Assembly (NCBI GenBank): GCA_012934845.2
Contig: WNNJ02001130.1
Coordinates: forward strand, 17,001-81,000
Length of the DNA stretch: 64,000 bases
Source: Pomphorhynchus laevis
Lineage: Eukaryota; Acanthocephala; Palaeacanthocephala; Echinorhynchida; Pomphorhynchidae
Reading direction: 5' to 3'
Numbering within the stretch: the stretch's first letter is position 1; each line of letters begins with the position of its first letter. Both the position numbers and the translations under genes were made by a program. This document shows positions 1-13,500 of this stretch, one piece after another. Below the pieces are notes generated by a model. It was given only the letters and a program-made list of their open reading frames with translations. It did not search any database and was not told the origin of the DNA.

Positions 1-581
1 TTTTTATTTATTCTCAAAGTACGTAATCTTTTAATATTCATATCATTATTGAATAAATGTGTAAGCATTTGTCCAATATTTAATTGACAAATAATTAGGT
101 AATTCCTTTATTTAGTTGATTTGCTAACCTCGTAAAAGGATTATGTCATATTTTGTCGCATTTACTTCGCATTTGATTCATACATTTGAATTAAGCAGTT
201 GCTTTTATTCCCGACAAGTGAGTGACCACATGTCACTCATTTTGCTGCTGAAAAATATCAACTTTATGATTTTGTTGAAAGCTTTACTTCGTAACTTAAT
301 ATACATGTATAAATTAAACAAAATGCTAACTTCGCTAAAGTTACAAGGTTTTCTTTATAACCAATTAGATCATTAAGATATTTGAATTTAAAAATGTTGC
401 TATATTAATTTAGTTTAGTATAATTTGGTTTAGTTTCTATATAATTTAGTTTAATTTAGTTCGAATTAATTTAGTTTCTATATAATTCTAATCGTTAAAT
501 ACTAGCCTTTTATATAAAGAATATATTTAAATAGGCTAAATTATAACATTTTTTATATTTTTATAATTTAATTTATTGCAG
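1..581. other. AT-rich intergenic or intronic sequence, no gene seen
   Basis: Very AT-rich, with runs of TTTAGTTTA-like simple sequence around 400-480. A 77-codon open frame at 143-376 has no recognisable motif. I see no promoter or first exon here. Confidence 0.5.
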
Positions 582-676
582 TTTGTAAAATGTTTCTGTT
601 TTGTAATCAGAGAATTAGAATCTACAGTGTTTACCGACTGGGTTTCGCTTCATGGGACTACCGGAGCTACTATCAT
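582..676 (+). CDS. Candidate upstream exon of the LRR gene
   Basis: A TTGCAG acceptor precedes this 95-bp block and GTAAGA follows it. Read in phase 0 it is open and leaves in phase 2, which fits the next LRR exon (the joined codon ATT gives Ile). The peptide carries KCFCFVIREL and then TVFTDWVSLHG. It is not a clear LRR; an N-terminal cap is possible from the Cys pair. Weak call, resting on splice signals and phase. Confidence 0.25.
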
Positions 677-1438
677 GTAAGATGCATTATTATTTCTTGC
701 TACTTTCTAATAAGTTGCCTTGATATTTAATATTTATATTGAGAAGAAGGCTTTTTATATAAAGAATTTATTTTAGATCATGTTTACTTTATAAAGAAAT
801 ATGATGCTCACAAATTTTCGACTGTTGCAATTGAAGAGCACATTGAACGTATCATTGGACAATTACTAATATGTTTTCATTAAATATCAAAAAAACATTA
901 TATTTGCGTTAATACAACGTTTATAATGTTATAAAAACATTATATTTGCGTTATTAATATGTAATATTCAATATGTAAAATTTTTTCTTAACAACATAAT
1001 TATATTTTAAATAAATACTATTTGGTTTGCATCAAATATATAAAAAACATCATATTTCCGTTATGAAAGTTTTAAAATATTTTTTTTCAGTTAACACTCT
1101 ATTGCTATTTTGTATTTTAATTCTATTTATTATTTTATATTTCTTTCAGTTAACACTCTATTACTCTATTGTGTTCGAATAAATGTTGTTAAATGTTATT
1201 AAATTAGTCGATAATAAGAAACGTTGTCGACCTAGATCAATCTACATTGTTTTGTTATCTATTATTTGAAATATATTATTTTTCTAAAATATTGATTGCC
1301 TATATTCTGTGTAAAGGTCGATTCTTCGTTCAAATATCACATCCATGAATTTTTTCTATCGAGTTAATGCTTCTTACCTTGTACATCTGTAAATAAACAT
1401 ATTATCCGTAAACCATTATTATATGCTTTAAATTATAG

Positions 1439-1510
1439 TTCACTTTCTGGCAACATAATAGAAGAATTGAATTTCGCAATATTTAAATTTATTCCCAATG
1501 TCCATTATTT
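1439..1510 (+). CDS. LRR gene exon (72 bp, phase 2-2)
   Basis: ATAG acceptor and GTAAGT donor. Encodes [12 protein letters not shown] then a second hydrophobic half ending NVHYL, a full LRR. The exon ends in TT, so the next exon's A completes a Leu codon. Confidence 0.75.
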
Positions 1511-4500
1511 GTAAGTACAAATTTTTGAATACGTGTTGTTTTAAATAGTAAATTTAATTATGCTATTTATAAATACGACATTCGTTTCTGATCTATCTGA
1601 TCTAAATTAAGACACATTTTTGAACTATTCTAAACTGAGGTATTTGATTTTATATTAATTTAATATATTTAGTATATTTTTACAAAATTAAATATTTTGA
1701 TTTAATATGCATAAGCTATAATACGGGAGTTATCGTTTCCAATAGAATGACAAATATTGTCTGAGTGCTTGTCATAGGAGTACCAGAGTTGAAAGTAAAA
1801 GCTATAAAACTTAACTATAAAGTTATCAATAATTTTCATTCAACCGGTTCGTTAATCAGCATAATATATGGTTTACCAAAAATACACAAGGCCAATTATC
1901 CATTCGCTGCTTTGTTGCCTCAACAATCTTCCTAATTACAAAAAGGCAAAAAATCTAATTTTAGTATAAGATGATGTATATACGAACTCCTTTACGATTG
2001 AAGAGAGTAATGACTTAATTAGTAAGATTTCAAGCTTTATTACGGACTAAACATTATATAACTTTGATGTAAAAGATTGTTTAACAAACATTCCAGGAAG
2101 ATAAGTTTAATGACACATTGAATCAAGATGGAAGGCTTTATCTGAATGCTCACTTAAGGGTAATATTATTCTAATTATAATATTATCTTAATATTATAAG
2201 AATAATATTAAGATAATATTAATAATTTACATGAACAAAGCTCGAACTGATACAATTTAAACCGTATCTCGTATTGGAATATAATTTTGCATTGACAGTT
2301 TAAATTTGGTAATGACTTTGGGAATATAAACAAATGAATTTTTGGACTTAATCGCTTAAAATGCTCTAAACTATTAAAAAAATAAATTGTAAACCTTTTG
2401 ATTGTGTATTCAATGTATTTGTCTTTGTGTAGAAATTTATCATTCAATCGGATAGTGAGTATAACCAAAGCACAACTGCCTGAAACATATAACTTAAAAT
2501 CTTTGTAAGTTTGCGGTTTTTAAGTAAAATTTATTCACAATAGCTTGATTATTTGTTCACGTATTTTTATCTTCTGTATTTGCTTGAGACTAAATTGATT
2601 CACGCATTCAAAATACGATTAAATAAAATATTTAGATAAAGTTTACGTATCGCCATAATATGCAATAATATCGATCACCTTAAGTATCATTTAAATAATT
2701 TAATTGATACATATCGTCTGAAAATTATAACAGTTTAAAATTATATTCAAAATTAAAAATAAACATTTTTGATCAAGTTGGGATCTCATAGTATATTTGA
2801 TTACACTCATTTTATTTCCGTTAGTTTGATTTTTGAATGAAAATTTTACAATTTTGTATTTTTTAATAGATTAATTAAATAAATAATAGCTGACTTATTT
2901 AGAGCAATTTTAATTGATATGTGTGAAGATCACGAATGTTTAGACCCCAAACGTGCTTTAGTAAAGTGTAATAGTAGACCAATTGCTTTTCAAGTAATTT
3001 TAATTTAAAATTGACTCATTTGACTGATACAAATTGACTGATACATTTGATTTATTTCTGGCTTTCTTGAAATTTCAAACTTTATGTTTATAAATTTTAT
3101 TTGCTCTGCTTTTAATTTTAATCTTACTATTTCCTTCTAAGATAAAAATAGATAATTTCATTATCTTTTACATTATATTCATAAAGTTAAGGTATTAAAA
3201 ATTCTTCATTAATTAAACTCAGGTATAATATAAAGTATTCAAGAATTTCCTGAAGATGAAAATTTGGTTATTCCGCTTTATGAAGTTGAGTAAATGAACA
3301 TGATAACGTTGCAGTTGTTCCGAATTACGTCTCATACCAATGCATTGTTTTAATACATTGCATTTTATTATCTAATAATCAGCTCATAAATATTGAGTTT
3401 TTAAATATTATTAAATAATTAAACTCTGAATTATAAAAAATTTTAGGATTAAGAAATCCACTTTTTTAATATATAATACAAGGTACGTAAATTCATTTAA
3501 CTGATCGTATTTATTTTATATATCACACTCGTTACTTCTGCGTTGAAGTTTTTAAGATTATTATTAATGTCATAAATGCATCAAGTGTCAATTTAAAATA
3601 ATTGTAAATTATTGTAATTTGTATTTGGCAAATACAAATTATCGTATTTGATGAATAAAAATACGAGCTGATTAGTTAGATTTTCATCGGTTAAATAGAA
3701 ATTAATACGAAATTAAATGTTATATTAAAATGTAATAATTTTATTCATATTATCATACGAATATAAATATTCATAGGCATATTTTATAAATATTTTATAT
3801 TTATATTTTATATTCTTTACTTTAATATTCATATATTCATATGGAAGAGGAGAAAGGATAAATTGAACTATAATTTAAGTATCCTCATAGGTAGTATAGA
3901 CTAAAAAAATTTTGGATTCTTCCGTATCTATGGGATATAAGGAGATTTTTGTAAACAATTACTCTCCTGAAAAGGGTCACTGCTTATAACCAAAACGTTG
4001 TACAAATTTATAAAAAGAACATTTCTAAAGTAGATAATTTTGTATAAGCAAAGAATTATATGGTTATTAATTACAAATTTAATTAAACTAACACGCTGAC
4101 AACTCTTAAACCAGCACAAGTTTAATATAACTTTAATAATTTACGATTACTAAGTAATATTAATATTACTACTTAGTAATATTAAATATTATTACTGTTC
4201 ACTGTTTAAATATTTTTAATGTGCATTAATTTTTATAAAAAAGTAGTTAAAATGAATCTTCACTTCAAATTAATGTAAATATTTTATGGATTGCAAATGA
4301 TTGAAGGGATTTAAGATGCAACGGAATTCAGTCAATTTCAGATTTCGTTTATCTGTTTACTAAGTCCACGGATTATCTGTAAGTCTAATATAAAATGTTT
4401 ACAAAATACGATTAAAATAAATTTTATCTTGCAAATGTGTTTTTTCGAATTATCGTTAATATTAAACAATTATTTATTCAGACGAGTTTTTCACCAATTA

Positions 4501-7500
4501 GGATTTTATAATTTTAATGATGATGTGAAGCAATCTCTATTTATCCGTTCTAGTTAAATAGTTAAATCCATCTGAAAGTAACGTGCTTTTTAGATTATGC
4601 TCAACTCGCCAAACGTTTTATCAGCTTTATAGTCATTCAACAAATAACCATTGATTTTCCTAAATTTATTCTAAAATAAAGCATTGACGACTAAAATAGC
4701 TTTCTTCAAGTGCGAAGAAGATATATTCCAGCAATTGCAACTAAGTTTATGATGATCTTTATGTTCGTCGTTTCTAACAATGTCAATAATATTAATCAAT
4801 TCTTAAAAAGATATAATTAAATTGCCAGCATCTAAACTTATTATAATCAACACAATGAAATCACCTGTCATTGAAGTTTAAATTTCAGTAAATTCATGTC
4901 TTTTAAGTTGTTATGTCCTTGTTGAATCATTTCTTTGTTTCTATTCACAACTGTAATTTCAACAAACAATGAAATAACATTGTAGTCTATATATCTGCTT
5001 TCATGCTAGCTAAATAGATACATTTTATTAAAATAAGTTTAAAATTATTTGGTAATACTAATTATACCAGGTAATTCAATTTATTGCCTATAGATCGATG
5101 ACAATTTCATTTATTAATTATTATTTTATTACATCTATTTTCGTTTGTTAGTTCAGTATTTTAAATCTTTGTTCGTTATTTTTTAATTTTATTTAATAGT
5201 AAATGGTTTATATAGTAATGATGTAACTATATATTCAAGAGATCAGTATTTTTAAGTTTTGTTAACAATGTAAAATTCAAGAAATTTCAGCAAAAATTCC
5301 TTTTTCACAGCAATATAATTCAAAACTACAATCCGACCGAAAGACAATTTGCCGATTATCTGGACAATTTGTTAACTAGAAAATTTTTGTAAGTAATTCA
5401 TACAGCGTACAGTTTTATTCTATTGAATATAAAAGACCTACAATTATGTCTTAACATTAAAGGATATGTCTTTTATTCTTGTGCATTATCCGAGTTCATA
5501 TTCAATTAAATTTTATTATAAAATAATTGTTTAGTAATTCTTTGAAACCAAATTTTCAATAGACGGATACAACGTACAGTTTGCACAAGTGGAAATGTTT
5601 TTTCTTACAAACTGTATCGATTGTTTTTACAGAAAGGCAGCAGAGGAAAATTTCAGAAGATAATTAAAGGACCGAAACACGAAAGGTAGGCGTAGGCTCA
5701 CTGCTGATGAGGTCCACCTACGCTGATTGTAGTGTACAGTGCTACATCTAGGGTTAAAGAATTCACACGAGGATAATTGATGAAGCCGACCAAATGATAA
5801 TTAATTAATATATTTCATGTATTTAATTTATTTAATTAATTCATTAATAAATAAATGTTATATTTGGAAACGATATACATATATATGCCATAATAACTAT
5901 AACGCCTATCTAACAAAAATTAAACCATCAAATAAATATAAATATATGGATATAATGGAATTAATATAATCCTTGAATATTTTGATAAATCAAAATTATT
6001 TAAAAGTAGGGACATCTTTATTTAAACAAATATAAAGTGTCCCAATGGGTAAAAATAGTTGTCCATAAAAGCTGACTTATGACACGAAAGAGTAATTGCT
6101 TAATCTGATTACATAGTAGATTAATCTGATTGCTTAATCTGATTACATAGTTGCCATATTACTCACATTTTCGTATCTATCATCCATCGGAAATAGATGG
6201 ACATAAATATGCCATAATAAATATAACGACTATCTAGCAAAAATTAAACCATCAAGTAAATATAAATATATGTTTAAAATTGAATTATTATAATCCTTTA
6301 ATATTTAAAAGTAGGGACATCTATATTTAGACAAATAAAAGGTGTTCTAATGGGATGTAATAGTACCCAATTATAGCTGACTTATTCTAAAGCTTTATAG
6401 AATATGAATTTGTTCATAACTGTATAAAAAAATAAATCTAAATTATATAAAAATATGAAATATATGTTTCGATATATTGATGATATATGTGTATTTAACT
6501 CTAATAATTTTTATTAAATAAGCGAACAAATTTATCCAGGTAGTTTTATTCTTTATAAAACCAATATTAATGATAAAGAAGGTATATATCTTGATATTAA
6601 CATTAAATTAATATTAATTAAAACTACTATTAATTGATATTTAAGATAATAAAATGTTAAGAAATAGGTTAAGCATTGCCACTCTATGTAATGATATTGG
6701 TTTTCTTCCAAAAATTTTAAATAATTTAATATATACGTATTTTAAACAAAAAAGCCACAAAAATAAAATCAAAAAATAGAATAAAAATCAACAAAATAAC
6801 TAATTTTTTTAAATAAATAAAGTTATAAGTTAAAAGTTATCAGTGCCTCTGTCTGTCGTCCCCAGCATAGAAACTGCATTGCCGATTTGCACGGCTAGGC
6901 TTATTCTCTGGAGTAAAAACGTCTTTGAGCGAGGCTCGTCGCAGTGACGGCGAAGACGCTTACTGAGCTCGTCAAAAAAACGGCAATTTCTTTACCGAAG
7001 GCTCTGAGAGTTTTAATACCTATCGGTATAGAATCCATGCCACTTGATGTGACAGCTTCGTAATTTTTCTTCTTTACTTTCTCAGCTTCTGTGGCTACGG
7101 CACCTTATCCTGACAACTCCGTAAATAAATGACTTGGACAATTAAATTTTTAAATTGAATAAAAATAAAATATCAATAAAATATCAATAAAAATTTAAAA
7201 TTCTTAAGCGAAAATTTTTTATTTATGAATAATAAATAATATACTAAGTACTAGATAGGATACACTTTGCATTCAAATTTTGTAAGAGAAATAGGTCATT
7301 AGCATTTATTTCCCCCGAAGTTATTTTAGATCAAAAAATCTGTTCCGAAACCTGATAGCTTAGCCTTTCTCACTGATGACCATAATATAAATAATCTTAT
7401 ATTCGGAAAAAGATATATATTTTATAATAACTATAACGCCTATCTAATATCTTTATATTTACATAAAAATCTTTCAGCTTATTATCTCTCAAAAGTTGTT

Positions 7501-10500
7501 TTAATATTTCTAATTGTTCATTTATATACATATCTTTTTTAATATTTTTAACTCTATTTTTTCTATTCCTTTTATCATTTATTGTACGATTATAGTATTT
7601 TGTATTACAATAAATGTCTATTATACAACTTAACCCATTCATAGTCGTTAATTAATTTTTGATTTATTGAACATATGATATCTTTAGAAAAACTTCTTAT
7701 ATTTACATAAAGATCTATTGACTTATTATCACTTAAAAGTTGTTTTAATATTTCTAATTGTTCATTTATATACATATCTTTTTTAATATTTTTAAGTCTA
7801 TTTTTCCTATTCCTTTTATCACCATGACTTCTTGGTTTGCGTTTAACTGGATTATTATAATATAGTTGTTTATTATGTATTATACTACTTCTGCCAATTC
7901 CTTGTACCACGTCATTCAATCCTAATGGGTACATGGAATTAAGCGTTTTAATCCAAAAATCTTCTTTTTCTAATAGTTTTTGATTTAATATTGATATGTT
8001 TTCTTCGATAATATGTTCTAAAATAAATAATTTACAGTTTTTAATATCATGTCCTATTAATCTCATATGTTTATGAAATATAGTTTGACTATTATGCTGT
8101 ATATTATATATGTGTTGCCTAAACCTAGTTTTTTACATTTGATGTGTTTTTCCTTTTTGTATTGCAATCCACACGTACATTGTATAAGATACACTACACC
8201 TGCGGTATTGCAGTTACAATTATTATTAATATTTAATGAAAAACATTTGTTTGTCGTATTACTTACAATACAATTATTATTTATAACATCACAAACTATA
8301 CAATTTTTGCTATTACATTTAAAAGACCTAAAATATAAAACAATACAATCAAAACTAAAACAATATAATCAAAAAAATAACTTCAAAATTAGCAATTTCT
8401 AATTAATCTGTAAATATATATTTGATATATTTATCTATATAAATTTAACACTCGTTTGAATACATGATATTTCATATATTATAACTGCCATAACACAATT
8501 AAACAAAGAAAGTTTTTACTGCATCCACAACCACACTTAATGTCACAAAATGGGTTACTTATAGTCAATTGTTAGGACGCCACTCAACGTGTGTTTAGTG
8601 ATGGCGGTTGGTCACTGTTTGCGGTTAGGTTGCATGAGCTATTGCCCATTGATTGTGTCGCAGCTGCTGCCACATCTCTCCTTTCCCACTCTTCTGCGAG
8701 TTCATCGTACCTGACTGGTTTTTTCCGACACCTCGTCCCCCTCCGAATCGTCTCCGAAGGTATATGATCATTTAGTTCCTCACTCCCTGTTATTTCTGTT
8801 ACTCCTCTATTCGTGTTCATCTCTTTATTTGTTCTTAGATCATCTGCATGTCTTCGTCTTTCTTCATTTTGGGTGTTTACTACATATGAACCCCACCCAG
8901 TATGGTCTATTATAGATCCAGGCTGACATTGTCTATTCAGTTGGTTTCGTACCCACACTGCCTGATGTACGTCGAATTGTCGTGGCCTCGCGTTAACGTC
9001 ATGACGTTCTTTCTGTTTCTCTCTGTGACTTTGCACCGTAGTTTGTGTAGTTGGCCGTAGTCTGTCCCATATAGTTTTTAGCCTTCTACCATACAGTAAC
9101 TCCGCAGGTGTTTTCCCCGTGTTACCCTGTGGCGAGTTTCGATAAGTCATTAGAAACTGTTGAATGGATAGGGGTCTGTCGCGGTGTCCTCGAGAAAATT
9201 CAACTCGGCGTTTAAATGTTCCGATAAAACGTTCAATTAACCCATTGGTTTGTGGGTGATATGGCGAGGCTTTAATGTGTCGAATTCCATTCGCCTTGCA
9301 AAATTCTGCGAATTCTCCTGACTGAAATGGGTGTCCATTGTCTGATACAATTTCACGTGGTATACCCATCCTTGCTAACAATTCACGTATAGCGGATATT
9401 GTTTCAACAGCATTAGTGCTACGTACTGGTATAATTTCTGGCCAATGACTTTCAGCGTCGATTAGAGCCAAATACATTTGTCCATCAATGGGGCCTGCAA
9501 AATCAACGTGTATCCGAGTCCACACTTCTGCAGGAACATCCATTGGTGTAGGGGTTGGTGGGCAGATTTCGGTTGTTATTTCTGACAAAATGAACAGCGA
9601 TCTACCCATTGCTCGATATCTGTATTTTTAGTAGGCAACCAGCAATATAGTCGCGCTAGATGTCGCATTGCGGATATTTCTGGATGTTCAAGGTGGAGTG
9701 TTTCCAAAGCTTTGTAACGAATGCTTCTCGGGATGACAATGCGCTGTAACCATAACAAAATACCGTTTTCGTTTGAAAGTTTGTGTTTCCTAGAATGGTA
9801 TATCGTTATTATTTGGTTGCATTGTTTGGGCCAGCCACTTTCGATTTATCTTTTTATTTGTTGTGTTTCTGTATCCCGCATGCTTTCATTCCGGATTTCG
9901 TCCATTGACAGATGCATTTTTTCTGCGTTGTGATCTTGTAGCAAATGGACTTGTTCACTCTCTTCAGTATCTAATGGGTTATGAATCGGAAGTTGAGAAA
10001 GTACATCATCCATAGTATTTTTCCTTCCCTTGATATATTTCAATTCATAGTTGTACTGTGCTAAGGTTAGGGCCCATCTGATCAATCGCTGGTTAGTCAT
10101 TTTGCTTAAATTTCGATCTTTTCTGAAAATGTATTTAAGCGGTCTGTGATCGCTCCATAGCATGAATCTTCTACCGGCGATATACTGATGAAATTTTCGT
10201 ACCGCGAATACTATTGCCAATCCTTCTTTCTCCACTTGGGCATAGTCCTTTTCATTGAGCTTCAGTGTCCTGGAAGCGTATGCTACCGGTAATTTAACAT
10301 GATTCGAGTCTTCTTGAAATAATATTGCTCCCAAACCATTGTCACTCGCGTCACATGTGAGATAAACAGCCTTGTGAATGTCGAAGTTCTTTAGTATACG
10401 ATCATCCATGAGTGATTCCTTGACTTTTTCAAATGCTTGCGTATGCTCCGGTTTCCATGACCAAACCTCTCGACGGCCACTAAGCTCGTACAGACTTTTG

Positions 10501-13500
10501 CAATTGGGTTGCAGACTTGGAATAAACCGGTTCAAATAGTTTACCGCCCCAAGGAAGGATCGTAATTCGCCTTTGTTTGTTTGTGTGGGCATTTTCTGTA
10601 TAGCCTCCAGTTTATTAGGACACGCTTGTATGCAATGTTTCGTTAACACATGACCTAAGAATTTTACTCTTTCTTGGAGAAAACTGCATTTCTCAGGTTT
10701 CACTTTCACTCCAGCTTGCTTTAATCTCTCCAATACCTTCTGTAGATTATCTAAATGTTCGTTCGATGTTTTACCCGTAATTATAATGTCATCAAGGTAG
10801 GCCGCTATCTTGGGGATACCCTGTAGAATCTGATCGACATACCGTTGAAACACGATCGACGCCGTGCTAAAGGCATACGGGTATATCGGTAAAACCCTTT
10901 ATGTGTCGAAATAGTCAAGTATTTCCTTGATGACTGCTTCACTGCCAGTTGTAGATATGCGTCTTTTAAATCCATGACAGAAAAGTGGAGGCCGCCTGCT
11001 ATTTTTTCCGTGATGTCTTCCAGTGCAAGTAGCACATATGTATCCAGTCGTAAGTACGGATTAATTGTAACTCTGAAATCGCCGCATATTCTCACCGATC
11101 CGTCCGATTTATGTGTGACTACTATTGGCGCCGCCCAGTCAACTATTTCTTGAGAGGTATCTACTGGTTCGATGACTCCTTGTTTTAGCTGTCTCTGTAG
11201 CTCAGCTTCCACTGATTCTCGTAAAGAGAATGGTACTCTCCGACTACCCCAACAGTGAGGTATGGCGTTAGTGTCGATGGTCAATTCTACTTCGTAATCT
11301 TTTACGTGCGTTGTCCCTAGACCAAATACTTCTGCATAATTCTGCAAGAGATTATACAATTCCTCATTGTTTTCGTATGTTGCTTTTATTGAACACAATG
11401 GTGATGAGTTGATTTCCTGCTCTCTTATTGTTATAACTGATTCGGGCCATTTCAATTTGAATGCCGATATTTAGGGTCGCCCAGAAAGGTGTTTACAAGA
11501 TGTTTCAAGTACCGTTACCCATAACAATTGCGCTTATTTATTTAATATTGCGGTTACCAAGCATTTTCTGATAGACTGAAGTACCTGCCCACCGTAAGTT
11601 TTCAACACTTTGGCTGGATGTAATGTCGGTTCTCCGATGTGTTGCCAAACAGCTCTTGAAATTATTGAGACACTAGCCGCAGTATCAAATTCCATATTTA
11701 TACATTGCCCGTTGATTTGTACTTTTATAATCGGGATGATATCATCGTGCCTTATCGTGTTGATAGATCTCAAAATCTCACTATCATTATCACTGACCAT
11801 CTCCACTGCCCGTAGTTGTTATGGGTTGGTGTATTCGTACTGCGACAACACGCTTCGAAGTGACCAATTTTTCCGCAGCGTCTGCAGGTTTTTCCAGTTG
11901 CTGGACACCTTTGAAATCTTGTGTGCTGTCTTCCACATCTTGTGCACAATGATCGAGGCTTGTTTGTTGCTCGCCATGTTTGAGCAATGGACTTATTAGT
12001 GGCTCTAATGAGTTCGATTTGACCTGTTTCACGTTTCATCGTCATGCTTTGTCCGAATTCTGTCGATCGACATTGAACTAGCTGCTGTGTGCCCTGTATC
12101 AATTCATGTGTCTTGCAAACACGCATTAGATCATCGAGGGTTGGATTTTCTTTTTGTAGCATAGTATTTCTCATGTGGTCATGTGGGGTCTTCATAACAA
12201 TATGATCGCGTATTCTTTCTTCGATTGCTTGACATTAATTTGTGATTGTTTGATTGAAAAATCTGCACAGCCTTGCTTTGTCCTTTAAATTCACTAACCA
12301 GGTGGTATATGTATCATTTGGACCGATTTCACATTGGTGAAAAGAATATCTAGCTGCGATTATGTGTGTTGGTTTAAGGAAGTGCTGGTTCAGAAGTTGG
12401 ACCAATTGTATGTATCCTGTGTCATCCAAACTTTGACCAGCATTTAATCGATTTATGAGTTGGTATGCTTCTGATCCAATCCATGACAACAAAAGTTGTT
12501 TTTATGGTCGTCATCTGAAACCGATTGAGCTCGGAAATGGTGCTCAAGCTGCTCATAATAATTTGCCCACTCCTCCTTGTCCTCGATAAACGGTCGATAT
12601 CCTGAAACTTGTTTACGGTGGTGTTGTTCATCGTTGTTTTGTCCATTGCGATTCGCCAACAGCTCTAACAACTGCTGCTGCATTAAGATCGTTCGTAAAA
12701 CTCTCTCGTAACTGTAACGTTTTCATTGATCATTTAAAATGAAATACAAATGGAAGCTTTTTAGTCAACAGCACAAAACACGAAAAACTGTTTTGAAAGC
12801 AACAAGTAGTGTTTTATAAGCAATTCTGTAATGATTAAGTAATACTACAATCACCGCCGATCAGCATACGACAGTGGTCGTGTAACAAAGAAGCGGAACA
12901 TCAATAAGTTGCATCTGCATGGCGAAACGTTGCTTTGTGCCATTTGTATTCGTTCATACATTACATCTTCTCTTCACCACGGCCAACTTGCTCCAAATCT
13001 TTCTGGTCGTGTGCGTTTTCTTTCGCTTTGTCTCAATACGGTCATAGCTTGATTCGAATCATTATGTGGTCCATTCTCTTGCTGCAGATTCGCATCGGTA
13101 TTGCTGCCTAGTGTTTCTGTAACTATTTTCTCAGTGCTGGCCAAATTCTCCGCGTGTTGTTTTAGATCGTTCCTCGTTGCATCGTCAGAGTTTCTTTCTT
13201 TATCGTTCTTTTCATATGTGGTATCTGATGTCTCTATAGCTGGCCAATCAAACCCACTAACCACTTGTCTCTCGGTTTCCTTATATCTTCGTCGCAATTG
13301 ATCGATGTGCCCGCGAATATATCTACCATGGCATTCTACACTGTACGTGGTCTCCGAAGTTCGTTCGACTATTATCCCTGATTTCCATTTTATTTTATTA
13401 TTCGGTCTGTACCAAACTTCATCTCCCACCTGGAAAGCACGTGCTTTACAACGTCGGTCGTAATATTTCTTTTGTCGATTCTGACTTTCCATTGCAGTTA

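Noticed and set aside
5690-5730. CTGATGAG at 5702 and at 25872 as a hammerhead core
   Set aside because: No GAAA follows a paired helix II in either copy. The sequence is the loop of the foldback element.
7397-7642. 81-codon minus frame as a separate gene
   Set aside because: It is a local duplication of the tail of the Penelope-like endonuclease frame.
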